Under the pieces are notes generated by a model. That model did no database searches. It was not told where the DNA came from and worked only from the letters and a program-made list of their open reading frames with translations. From Lactuca virosa (taxonomy: Eukaryota > Streptophyta > Magnoliopsida > Asterales > Asteraceae), in assembly GCA_928212115.1 (NCBI GenBank), contig CAKMRJ010001112.1:407140627-407204626 (forward strand): 64,000 nt of DNA, written 5' to 3'. The position numbers were made by a program, and so were the translations under genes. The number at the start of each line of letters is the position of its first letter. Position 1 is the first letter of the stretch. Positions 48,078-57,994 of the stretch are shown here, one piece after another.

Positions 48078-48199
48078 GTTACACGGCCCGTGTAATGGCA
48101 AGAGTAATGTTACACGGCCGTGTAACTCCAAAAGTTCTGAATCAAGCTTCATTACACGGCCGTGTTTTGCAAAGGCATGCATTACACGGCCCGTGTAAT
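48078..48199. promoter_or_regulatory. Cluster of ACACGGCCGTGT-type palindromes between pol and the ORF1-like gene
   Basis: Four palindromes in 122 bases: GTTACACGGCCCGTGTAAT (48078), GTTACACGGCCGTGTAAC (48109), ATTACACGGCCGTGTTTT (48151) and ATTACACGGCCCGTGTAAT (48181). They lie about 530-650 bases upstream of the ORF1-like ATG. The same words cluster in the LTR of this element (43802-44000 and 50198-50320). Their role is inferred, not known; they could be protein-binding sites of a second promoter. Confidence 0.45.
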
Positions 48200-48430
48200 G
48201 TTCTGAGAGACGCACCTTGATTTTTTTTATTTCCGCACCCGCTCACTTCCAATCTTCATAAAAATTATTTTTAGACTCCCCTGATTATTCTAAGAACCTT
48301 GGAACACAAAAACTTAAAAGAAAATGTCCATACGAAAATTTTACAAAAATGACCAAAATACCCCCGAGTTGCCTCTCGGGTAGCTGCCCTTGTTTAAAGT
48401 CGGTGGCTCGACATGGACCCCAATTATTTG

Positions 48431-49871
48431 TCAATCTTGATACTTTGGATCCGCTACTTCCTCCACTTCCTCGTTTTTAACCTCAAATCCTTCATAATAA
48501 GGCTTTAAACGATGACCGTTCACTTAAACTATCTTCCCGGTTTTCTCACTTGTGATCTCTATTGCACCATGCTCAAAAACATTAGTGACAACAAATGGTC
48601 CCACCCAACGGGACCTTAATTTACCTGGAATTAATTTAAAATGAGAATGGTAAAGTAATACCTTTTGACCTGTTTGAAATACTTTGCGTGAAATCATCTT
48701 GTCATGGTATGCTTTCGTCTTTTCCTTGTAAAGAACTTCATTCTCGTATGCTTCATTGCGAATTTCCTCAAGCTCTTGTATGTCAAGCTTCCTCTTTTTT
48801 CCTGATTCATTTAAATCCATATTGAATTGTTTGACTGCCCAATAAGCTCTATGCTCCAACTCAACGGGTAATCGACATGGCTTCCCAAAAAACAATGCGA
48901 TATGGAGACATCCCAATTGGAGTTTTGTATGCAGTGCGGTACGCCCACAAAGCATCATCAAGACGTGTACTCCAATCTTTCCTTGTTGTATTCACAGTTT
49001 TCTCCAAGATGCCCTTGATTTGTCGATTGCTCACTTCAGCTTGACCGTTTGTCTGTGGATGGTATGCTGTGGAAACTTTATGAGTAACACCATATTTCTT
49101 CAAAACACCCCCGAGCATACGATTGCAAAAATGTGTACCACGATCACTGATTAAGGCCTTTGGAACACCAAATCTGGAAAAGATGTTAGCCTTCAAAAAA
49201 TCTATCACAACTTTTGAATCGTTAGTACGGGTAGCTTTTGCTTCCACCCATTTGGAAACATAATCCATAGCCAAAAGGATATAAGTAAAACCTGAAGATG
49301 ATGGAAAAGGTCCCATGAAATCAATGCCCCAAACATCGAAAATTTCACAAACTAAAATGGGATTTAGGGGCATTTGATTCTTTGAATTTAAAGAACCCAT
49401 CTTTTGACACTTATCACAGCTTGCACAAAAAACATAAGAGTCATGGAAAATACTTGGCCAGTAAAATTCACTCTCTAATACTTTTCTTGCAGTTCGTTGA
49501 GGACCAAAATGCCCTCCACAAGCATAAGAGTGACAAAATGCTAAGATAGAAGATACCTCATGTTGTTGCACACATCGTCTAATCATTTGATCAGCATAAT
49601 ATTTCCACAGATATGGCTCATCCCATACATACCTCTTGGCTTCTTTCTTGATTTTATGTCTTTGCCATCGAGTCAAATCTGGTGGAAATTGATTTGTGAC
49701 AATATAGTTCACACTATCTGCATACCATGGGGCAACTTTTGCTGAAAATAGGTTCTCATCGGGAAATACATCATGAATGGGAGTTGAGTCATCGGGAGAA
49801 ACGATCCTGCTAAGATGATCAGCTACAAGGTTTGATTTTCCGCTCTTGTAATCAAGTGAAAAGAGAACCAA
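48431..49871 (-). pseudogene. Athila pol 3' part: RNase H end and integrase (inner element)
   Basis: Integrase inserts the element DNA. From about 49850 the frame reads SGKSNLVADHLSR (end of RNase H), then a spacer (YVWDEPYLWKYYADQ), the HHCC zinc finger (CH...GGHFG...CASCDKC, around 49560-49400), and the catalytic triad: D in VWGIDFMGPF, D in LISDRGTHF and E in QTNGQAEVSNR, all present. The C-terminal domain (48961-48434) includes LRSRWVGPF. Lesions are one extra T in a T-run near 48905 and a stop at about 48525. The first seven codons of the upstream open frame come from LTR sequence, not pol. Confidence 0.88.
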
Positions 49872-50594
49872 TCAAACATGTAATTAAGTCGAAATCAAAG
49901 ATTACTAGATAATAAACATAAAGTCAAGTGCAAATTACAACTTAACAACAAACACTTAGGAATCCAGAATCATAAATGATTGAGAAATTAGCCACACATG
50001 TCTAAGTTAACTAAAAATCTAACAAGTATGATCTTCAAATCAACTTACAAAAAGCAAATTAAAGTGTTTCCAAAGTGTTAGATGATGATATGATACCCCA
50101 AAATCGCCCCCTACAGTTCCAAGTCGAAGCTCTGTTTTAAATATGCCAGAAGAACATCCTAAATCGGAAGTTAAGAATTTGAATGTCAATCAGATCACGT
50201 TACACGGCCCGTGTAACACATGCCTTGCCATTACACGGCCGTGTAATGACTCTGATGTGTTGAAAAGCTTCCAAAACACGGCCGCGTAACGTATGCCTTG
50301 CTAAAGCGCGGGCCGTGTAATGACTCTGTAAGATAGTCAATCTCCAATTTTCTTCATTTCTTCAATTTAGCTCCGAAAGTTCCGAAATTTCACTGAGAGC
50401 TTCCCTTGACCATCCTAAGCATGCTCCAATCTTCAAATCACCCTGAAACATCCACAAAAAATGGTGAAATATCGATAGATCCTCGATAATGTCCTTTAAT
50501 GCAAAATAAATGAATATTATACTAAAAATGCAATGCAATGCTATAAATAAACATGAAATTAAATTATGAAAAGGTGCAATTTATGCACCTAACA
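49851..50594 (-). repeat. 5' LTR fragment of the inner Athila, fused to pol
   Basis: The minus strand starts TGTTAGGTGC at 50594 and matches the 3' LTR for 744 bases. At about 49851, within the shared word ATCAAG, the sequence jumps into the end of RNase H. The rest of the LTR, primer site, gag, protease and RT are deleted. Confidence 0.88.
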
Positions 50595-51109
50595 ACGGGG
50601 TATGAGTGGTTGGGTTGAGGTGGACCTGCTTTGTGCTGAAGGCCAACAGACCCAGGGCGTCCCGGATAGATTGAAGGCCATTGGGGTGTACCAGTTAGGC
50701 CGAAGGCCCAGAGAACGGTCCAGATAGGCTGAAGGCCCGAAGTGGCATACCAGTCATGCTGAAGGTCCTGTGAGTGTACCAGATAGACTGTAGGCCGGTG
50801 GGTCGTTCCAGTCAGACTGAAGGCTCTGTATGCATGCTGTTTATTGTATTATTGTGGTTTGGTGTTGTGTTGGTACTTTGGGGGAAACTCACTAAGCTTT
50901 GGGCTTACAGTTTTGGATTATGTTTCGTGTACCTCAGAGAATCGCGGAAAGGCGAAGACGTGATCATGTACCTCCTCATGTTATGTTTTTTTTGTGATTT
51001 TGGGAATAAATCTGATGATGAACATGTTTTGAAAACTGCGATGTAAACAATTATGATTTTGGTTGGTTTGAAAAAGTTTAAATTTTTTTGAAATTTTGTG
51101 AATGTTACA

Positions 51110-51297
51110 TAACGCATCCCGAACTCACATATTCGTCCATGTGCTCCAAATGGCCCTGGAAATCATAACAAACGTGACTAGTACGGGCATTCTGCAAATT
51201 TAATAAAAAACACATAATTTATAATAACATTAGGGAGATAGTTAGCTTTAATACCGAGAAAAACGTGCTAAAAGATGCATATAAATTGCATCTAACA
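51110..51297 (-). repeat. Outer Athila 3' LTR, proximal 188 bases
   Basis: From the LTR start (51297, minus) to the gypsy target site (TAACG, 51110-51114). The rest of this LTR lies 14 kb away at 37342-36564 because of the nested insertions. Confidence 0.75.
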
Positions 51298-51560
51298 AAC
51301 CTCCCCAAGCTTAAAACCTTACTTGTCCTCGAGTAAGGAAAGGATAAACATTGGAAATGGAATTGAGGGTAAGGGTATGGTAAGGGAATAACCTAGACGA
51401 ACTAACTACTAAAACAGGGGAACCTAACTAGCAAAATCAACAGAAAAATAAAACTAACAAGGAATAAAATATGCATGCAAAAACGAATCAAAATGAAAAA
51501 TAAACAACGAAACGGAAAAGAAAATAAACAACTAAAACTAATTTTTTTTTCTTTCTCTCT

Positions 51561-51563
<3 letters not shown>

Positions 51564-51609
<46 letters not shown>
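51564..51609. repeat. (TA)n microsatellite
   Basis: About 46 bases of TA dinucleotide in the 3' internal region of the outer Athila. Confidence 0.93.
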
Positions 51610-51612
<3 letters not shown>

Positions 51613-52849
51613 TATACGATCAGACTTTACACCAAGGGAGATCCAATGGAGTCACTTCTTAGACGACCATCCTGCTACCTATTAGATATCATAGACCCCC
51701 AAAGTGAGGAAGACCCGAAACGGTGTAACCCAATAATCCAACCATAGTTTTATTTAAACTTTATACATTAATTAGCTTTGTGAGTGAATAACACAGTCTA
51801 GGATCTCATGTCCTTAAGACTAGATAGTCAAGAACCAGAAGCGGCGCATCCTTAAGAACCCGTCACGTCAAATCAGCTTTCGCTGAAGCAGTAGCCCACA
51901 CCCGTAGGGGCCCAGCTCCCATGCTTTCACTTTTTCGAGAGCCACAAATATCATATCACACAGTTCTTCATTCGCAAGATTTGACTTTGAGATGATTTCT
52001 GATTTGATTGAACTTGAATTTGTATCTTTGTTTTTGGCTTGAGTTCTTCAATCAACTTTTGAATTTATTTGAGATTTCTTCGATTAAGTGCTTGAAATTT
52101 GACTTCGGTACTGGATAAAGCAGTTGTACCCATCCTTCCTTTTGACTGTGTGGATCTGATATAAGGGCTCTCTATTACCGCGATGGTAACGCGTGTCAAC
52201 AAATAGGTCCGTGTTCTGTGGGTCAAGAGTTGTCGATAAATGTTCTTTTTAAACATTCAAAAGCAAATCATCCCAAAGCTGTTATTACCGCGCACAAAAT
52301 GTTTCAGTACGCCATTTTTTTTTATTTTCTAAGGCTGGGGTCTCAGATTACGATGTTTGGGTCCCCTAGTTATGACAGCTGATTCTACACTTCCAATAAC
52401 GACCGATTGCTTCAGACTTTCATTTTCCATCTTCGCAGAGCTATCGAATGTAAAGAGTATCCTCATCTCGTTTTTTTTAACATAACAAAAACAGAAAATC
52501 TTTTTGGTTTATTTTTTATTTTTTATTTTTATTTTTATTTTTGGTTTTTTTGGTCTTTTTTTTTAAATAATGCAAATGCAAACATGCAGAAAATAAAACA
52601 ATATTTTTGTTTTTTTAGAAACTAAAGAAAACACACTAAAGAAAAATATTTTTTGGGGTTTTTTTTTATTTATAGAAAAACTACGGAGAAAAATGGAAAT
52701 TAAGAACATAAAGGAAAAAAAAATTTGGATTTTAATTTTTTTTTAATAAAAACTTTGTACAAAAAGATGACAAATCCCCTTCCCAAGCTTAAAATTAAGC
52801 ATTGACGTCAATGCTTGGAAAGGAGAAGAAGATGTCTACTGAGGAGGAG

Positions 52850-54485
52850 GTGAAGGAGGAAGTCAACGGAGTACCTCCTCACGGAAACTATGAAGCCCAC
52901 CTAAAAATGTCGTCTCAACACGCTGAACTTTGAGCCGAAGGTTGTCGATGCTCTGCTGGAGGGTAAGATAGTGCTAATAGGTGAGAGGGGTGTGGGGTCA
53001 ATGTGAGATGGGGATGGTGGAATATACTGGAAATCAGACTAAAAGACAGTCTGAAAATCAGAGTGAAAATCTGTGTGCATCCGATCAGGGGGAAGTGTAA
53101 TAGTCGTCATCGTGCACAACTCGGATGGGAGTTGCATCCGCATAATCCGGATGTACAGTAGAGGATGATGGTCGATCAGGATGAAATTGTGGAGGGTTCT
53201 ACTGCGGCTGACGCGGACGGGAAGATGGTGCAAGATTCAACGCGAGAAACCACTCGGTCAAATTGATGGGGTCAGCAAGGGCGATTATGGAAGGATTTGT
53301 GACTCGGAGATACTGAGAACGTCCACACATCCAGCTGTCGCCGTGCAAAATAGGTCGGAATATATGCATCGCACGAAGGTTCTAGAGTGAGGCGAAATGA
53401 TTCTTCCACAAACAATTGGTATTCTGGTGGGAAATGATCAAAGACGTAGTCGGCAATAATGGTGATTAAACCACCACAACGAATGTTCCCGCCAGTCCTA
53501 AGGTTCAAAACTCTATGAAATCTCTTGATGATTAAGTCACCAAGATGCGGGCGGTAGGATCCGGTTATCATGCACCAGAGTATGAAGAGCTCAGCTTTCC
53601 CGACTTTTGTCTTTTCGGTTTGCGCGTAAAGAATATTACAAATAATTTTTAAACCGATTTTGAGGATAGGATGGACAATACTAGTCTGTAGGTAATGGGA
53701 TGAGTCATAATTGTCCAGGCCCATGATAGATTTCCAGAAAGATCATACATCAAAAACCAATGGGGGCTGAAAATGGTCCGTGACAGGCGCATCAAAAAAA
53801 CTACAAAGCTGATCGATATTAACGTTGTGGGGTGTGCTGAAACAACAGAATGTAAAGTAACCATCGTGGTTAACTTCACTCAAGGTAGCTAAAAATTCTC
53901 TAATCAAGAGAGGTGAGGTGGAAAAATCAGCGGCTAAAAGTCTTTCTCAGTCAATGTTCGCGAAAAGAGCGTGGGTGCTAGGGATGAGCAGTTTGTCCGA
54001 AATCCCGATCCCGTACCGGTACTGTACCGGAACCGGTACCGGTACCGAACCATACCGAATTTAAAAATATGGGACGATACTTGGTACTCCAAATACATGA
54101 AATTCGGGAATCGGTACCGCCGGTACCGGTACTAGTTACGAAAACCGGTACCATTCCCGGTACCGGTACCGGTGATGTTAATTCGATTCGGTAATCGGGA
54201 TTAACTTTCGACCAAATTCGGTTTTCGAGAAACCGGGAACGGTACGGGTCAGTACCGGTTCCATCCCATGCTCATCCCTAGTGGGTGCTGTGATAAATAC
54301 GGAGCTGCTGTAACACTTCAGAGCTGGGGGACCAAGCGAGCTACGACTTGTCGCTCAGAAAGTTGCTGATAACAGTCCTAGGCAGCTAGGGATCCTAAAT
54401 CAATACTCACATCACCCTCCTGAATAACGAAGGAGAGAGGTGGGACGTCAACATTTTGACGCTTACGGGTATGTCTAGGAGGCAT
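52850..54485 (-). pseudogene. ATHILA ORF-1-like gene of the outer Athila
   Basis: Starts ATG 54483-54485 (MPPRHTRKRQNVDVPP) and decays quickly. An early stop lies near 54378 and a MITE is inserted at 53979-54280. The best open part is 53272-53724, with SIVHPILKIGLKIICNILYAQ, KAELFILWCMITGS, HLGDLIIKRFHRVLN and NIRCGGLITIIADYVF. These match the family core also seen in the inner element (LMWCMIHN, CGGIITII). The C-terminal part (to about 52850) is degenerate. Same position relative to pol and LTR as in the inner Athila. Confidence 0.75.
53979..54280. mobile_element. hAT-type MITE, GGTACC-rich
   Basis: 302 bases with perfect 12-base terminal inverted repeats TAGGGATGAGCA / TGCTCATCCCTA and a perfect 8-bp target duplication GTGGGTGC (53971-53978 and 54281-54288). 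The 8-bp duplication and TAGGG ends indicate the hAT superfamily. The body is dense in ACCGGTACCGG palindromes. No coding capacity. Confidence 0.95.
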
Positions 54486-55024
54486 ATCTCAGGTTAGCGG
54501 GTAGGGACAGGTCCGACACAATTTTTTTTAAATATATCAAGGAACTACTTCCCAAGAGGATACACAAGCCCGCACAAATATATGGCAAAAAATAAAGAGT
54601 GTCAGTTTCAGAACGAATATACCTGACTGCGTGCTGAGCAGCAATGTATTTTTCGCGTCCGGATTTTTGTTTGATTTTTCAAGTTCTGTTTGGATAAAAA
54701 CTCTTCTGATCCGTCTTTGGAACAAACGCTTCAAGTCTTGGGTCTTGCAGAGCTCTAACGATGCGTAGATCTGAAAAACAAAGCTTGCAAAAATTCAAAT
54801 TTCAAGATAAGAAAAAATGGAATTTCTGAGGTACTTCAACCATAGAATCACATTTCTAGTACCGTAGGAGTGTAGTAGAAGTAAAAAGGAAGAAATCCAT
54901 ACCTTACTTGATTGATTTGGACAAGAAATGAACGATTTATGCAAGTTTTTGTGAGGTTTTTGAAAGAAATGCAAGAACAGAGAGAGTGGGAGAGTGAAAT
55001 CTGCAAGCGTGAGTGCAAATGAGG

Positions 55025-55380
55025 CATGCGATCACAATTTATATACACGATAGCACAACCTACGATCGCATGAATTCAACCAGCGATCACATGTTTTCAA
55101 TTTTCCTTGGAAATCGTGCTTAAAAGCTATAATGGTAATATTGGAACGGAAATCGAGAAACATGCGATCGCATTTTTTCATTTTGTTTTGAAAAGACGTT
55201 TAAAATTTGAATCGATAATATTCAAATGTAAACCGAAAACCCGCGATCAAATTAACATAACCCGCAATCGCATGTACACAGATTCTGATCTCATGCAAAT
55301 TTTTTTTCTCAAAAAATCTGCTTGCAAATCCTCGAGCCTCACCTGCGAGCCCATCTGCGATCGCATATGTGATCGCATGT
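55025..55380. promoter_or_regulatory. GCGATCGC palindrome cluster between pol and the ORF1-like gene (outer Athila)
   Basis: Words GCATGCGATCACAAT (55024), TACGATCGCATG (55061), CAGCGATCACATG (55081), CATGCGATCGCATT (55161), CGCAATCGCATG (55263) and CTGCGATCGCATATGTGATCG (about 55354). The cluster sits about 540-900 bases upstream of the ORF1-like ATG and right after the pol stop. The same words occur in the LTR of this element. Possible binding sites of an internal promoter (inference). Confidence 0.45.
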
Positions 55381-55571
55381 TCTGAAAAACATAATTTTTT
55401 TTGTTTGAAAACCTTTTTAACGCAGACCTCTCTCTGTTTTCTTTGTTTGAAAAACATGATTCATTGAACTAAGAAACACACCAAAAAGAAAAGAAAAAAT
55501 ATAAATAAGTTGAAAAAAAAAACAAAAACTTCAGACACCCGGGTTGCATCCCGGTAAGCTGCCCATTTTTA

Positions 55572-56745
55572 CTATCGTTGGCTCGACGTTGTTACTTGAT
55601 TCCTCCACTTGCGGTAAGTTGGAACCTCTACAAGCTCCACTTCTTCGTTCGTTACTTGGAAACCTTCATAAAAAGGTTTGAGCCGGTGACCATTAACCTT
55701 GAAAATTTTACCTGTTTGTTCACTTTTAATCTCTATGGCACCATGATCAAACACATTAGTAAGAAAAAAAGGTCCCACCCAACGAGACCTCAATTTACCG
55801 TAAATAAGTTTAAAACGAGAGTGATACAACAGTAACTTTTGACCAGTAGTAAATACCTTTTGCGAGATTATCATGTCATGAAAAGCCTTCATTTTTTCTT
55901 TATAAATTGCTTCATTATCGTAAGCGTCATTCGAGATTTCTTCCAGCTCTTGAATATCCAACCTTCTTTTCCTACCAGCTTCATCCATGCTCATATTGAA
56001 TTTCTTTATATCCCAGTATGCTCGGTGTTCTAACTCTAACATGGTTTCCCAAAAACGATTTGATAAGGCGACATTCCAATTGAAGTTTTATATGCTGTCC
56101 TGTGAGCCTATAATGCATCATCCAACCGAATACTTCAATATTTCTTAACAGGGTTGATCGTTTTCTCAATGATACCCTTAATTTGTCGGTTAGAAGCTTC
56201 AGCCTGCCCGTTTGTTTGTAGGTGATAACTAGTCGACACCCGATGAGTAACACCATATTTCTTCAGAACAGCCTCGATGATGCGGTTGCAGAAATGCGTG
56301 CCCCAGTCACTGATGATGGCTTTTGGTGTCCTAAACCTAGCAAAAATGTTGGCTTTGACAAAATAAACCATGACCTTTAGGTCATCTGTCCGAGTAGGAT
56401 TCGCCTCAACCCATTTTGACACATAATTCGCTGCTAGCAAGATGTACACAAACCCAAACGATGGTGGAAATGGACCCATGAAGTCTATACCCCAAACATA
56501 AAAAATTTCACATACTAGAATTGGAGTGAGTGTCATCTGATTCCGAGATGTTAAAGACCTATTCATCTGGCACCGGTCACAGGTTTTGTAAAATAGGAAC
56601 GAATCGCGAAAAATATGGGGCCAATAAAGACCGCTGTAAAAAACTTTGCGCGCGGTTCATTGTGACCATAATGCCCTCCACCAATTTCTGAATGACAGAA
56701 CTTCAGAATTGATTTAACTTCATCTTGGGGCACACATCTTATAAT
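55572..56745 (-). pseudogene. Athila integrase pseudogene (outer element)
   Basis: Zinc finger remnant (CHSEIGGGHYG and CDRCQ, about 56745-56570); catalytic core 56566-56135 with D in VWGIDFMGPF, D in IISDWGTHF and E in NGQAEASNR, so the triad is kept although R follows D in most relatives; C-terminal domain 56042-55572 with LRSRWVGPF and FKVNGHRLKPF. A frameshift lies near 56635 and further disruption at about 56135-56045. It is followed on the left by the GCGATCGC cluster and the ORF1-like gene. Confidence 0.82.
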
Positions 56746-57355
56746 TAGGGCTGTTCAGTATTTGGATAAAACTGAATTGTACAATTGGACAATTTGGTTC
56801 GAATATTCGGATTTTTGGATTTGTTTTCAACAAAACCGAATTATTATTTTGGGTTTCGGATTGGTTTTGGTTTATAAAATAAGAACCGAATAGTCCAAAA
56901 AAACCGAATAAACATTTATTATTTATTTATTTATAATATATATCTATAGTTATTTATTAATTTTGTAATTTATTTTTTCAAATAGTTTCAAAACGTTTCA
57001 CCCGATCAAAAAACATCAATATGTATTATCTCTCAAAAGTTTTTTTATCTATAAAATATTTAACTATAATATATCTTCTTGGTAGTTGTTTATAAATTTC
57101 AAATCACAACTAAATAATTTGTTTTCGCTTCTTGTGTAAAACTGGGTAATATTATAATTATATGTCGTTTTAAAATGTTTCGGTTTTTGAAAACCGAATT
57201 ATAAAAAACCGATCCAACCGAATTGTAATTGGATCGGATCGGATCAGATTTGAATTTAATTTGGACTATTCGGATCCATGTTTTGAACAACGAAATCAAT
57301 TTGGATTCACTTGATTGGATCGGATCAAACCGATCCATCCAAATGAACACCCCTA
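56746..57355. mobile_element. hAT-type MITE in the outer Athila pol
   Basis: 610 bases. Ends TAGGGCTGTTCA and TGAACACCCCTA form imperfect terminal inverted repeats, with exact 8-bp target duplication CTTATAAT (56738-56745 and 57356-57363). The interior has repeated GATCGGATC and AACCGAA words and is otherwise AT-rich. It splits pol between the spacer and the integrase zinc finger. Confidence 0.92.
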
Positions 57356-57363
57356 CTTATAAT

Positions 57364-57994
57364 AACCTGATCAGCGCGGTGTTTCCATAAATATGGCTCA
57401 TCCCAGATATATCTTTGTCCCAACACAGCTCCAACATCAGAATTATTTGCATCACACATTATCTCGAATTGCAGACTCCAATCAGGTGGCTGAATAATGG
57501 GGGCAGAAGTGAGCAAATTTTTCAACAAGTCAAAAGCCTTCTTACAATCTTCATTGAAGTCAAACTCTGCATCATTTTTGCAACAACTGGCACATGGGAA
57601 TTGATATCTTCGAAAAGTCTTTTATGAACCTCCTGTAAAAACCAGCATGACCAAGAAAAGAACGCACTTCCCGAACGCTCCTCGGGTAGGGTAAGCTTTT
57701 GATAACATCTATTTTTGTTTTGTCTACTTCTAAACCTCTTTTTGAAACAATATGACCCAAAATCAGACCTTGATCAACCATAAAGTGACATTTTTCAAAA
57801 TTTAAGACCAAGTCTATTTCAATACATTTTTGCAAAATTTTTGTGAGGTTTTTGAGACAAATATCAAAGAAGTCTCCATAGACGGTAAAATCGTCCATCA
57901 AGACTTCTATGGTATTTTTGACGTATTTAGAAAAGATACTTACCATACACCTTTGGAAGGTGGCGGGTGCGTTGCGGAGTCCGAATGGCATACA
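57364..57994 (-). pseudogene. Athila reverse transcriptase fragment with RNase H deletion (outer element)
   Basis: The minus strand opens at 57994 with CMPFGLRNAPATFQRCM (RT), then VLMDDFTVYG (the catalytic box, here MDD), LVLNFEKCHFMV, GLILGHIVSKRGLEVDKTK and VRSFLGHAGFYRRFIKDFS. After FEIMCDANNSDVGAVLGQR, the start of RNase H, the sequence jumps straight to YIWDEPYLWKHRADQ, the pre-integrase spacer (about 57412). The body of RNase H has therefore been deleted. The upstream RT is cut off by the gypsy LTR at 57995. Confidence 0.82.

Larger units (their letters stand above)
38878..50594 (-). mobile_element. Inner Athila-type LTR element (non-autonomous, rearranged)
   Basis: Inserted in the gypsy LTR with a perfect ACGGG duplication (38873-38877 and 50595-50599; also 41664-41668 in the tandem copy). 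On the minus strand it runs: 5' LTR fragment (50594 down to about 49851), end of RNase H and integrase (49850-48431), ATHILA-ORF1-like gene (47547-46113), purine tract next to 44272, and 3' LTR (44272 down to 41669, broken by an inverted insertion). Gag, protease, reverse transcriptase and most of RNase H are missing, so it cannot move by itself. Confidence 0.9.
37343..51109 (+). mobile_element. Ty3-gypsy solo LTR split by the inner Athila element
   Basis: The left part (37343-38877, duplicated at about 40092-41668) starts AGTAACATCC (expected TG). The right part (50595-51109) ends GAATGTTACA. TAACG flanks the whole on both sides (37338-37342 and 51110-51114). Same family as 6887-9110 and 57995-59797. 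The left part has the TACGCTGGGCGTAC and TACGCCCCGCGTAC palindromic clusters (about 37485-37560 and 38168-38285). The right part has the AGGCCGAAGGCCC repeats and the TACTTTGGGGGAAACTC ending. Both halves join in the right order if 38878-50594 is ignored. Confidence 0.92.
36564..57994 (-). mobile_element. Outer Athila-type element, heavily nested and truncated
   Basis: Minus strand. The 3' LTR starts TGTTAGATGC at 51297, next to the purine tract GCTTGGGGAGGTT (51298-51310). It continues to 51110, is interrupted by the gypsy solo LTR, and resumes 37342-36564, where it meets the unclassified element. The internal part has the ORF1-like gene (54485 to about 52850), integrase (56745-55572) and part of reverse transcriptase (57994-57364). 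The RT end is cut by a gypsy insertion at 57995. It is a relative of the inner Athila with a different LTR. Confidence 0.82.
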
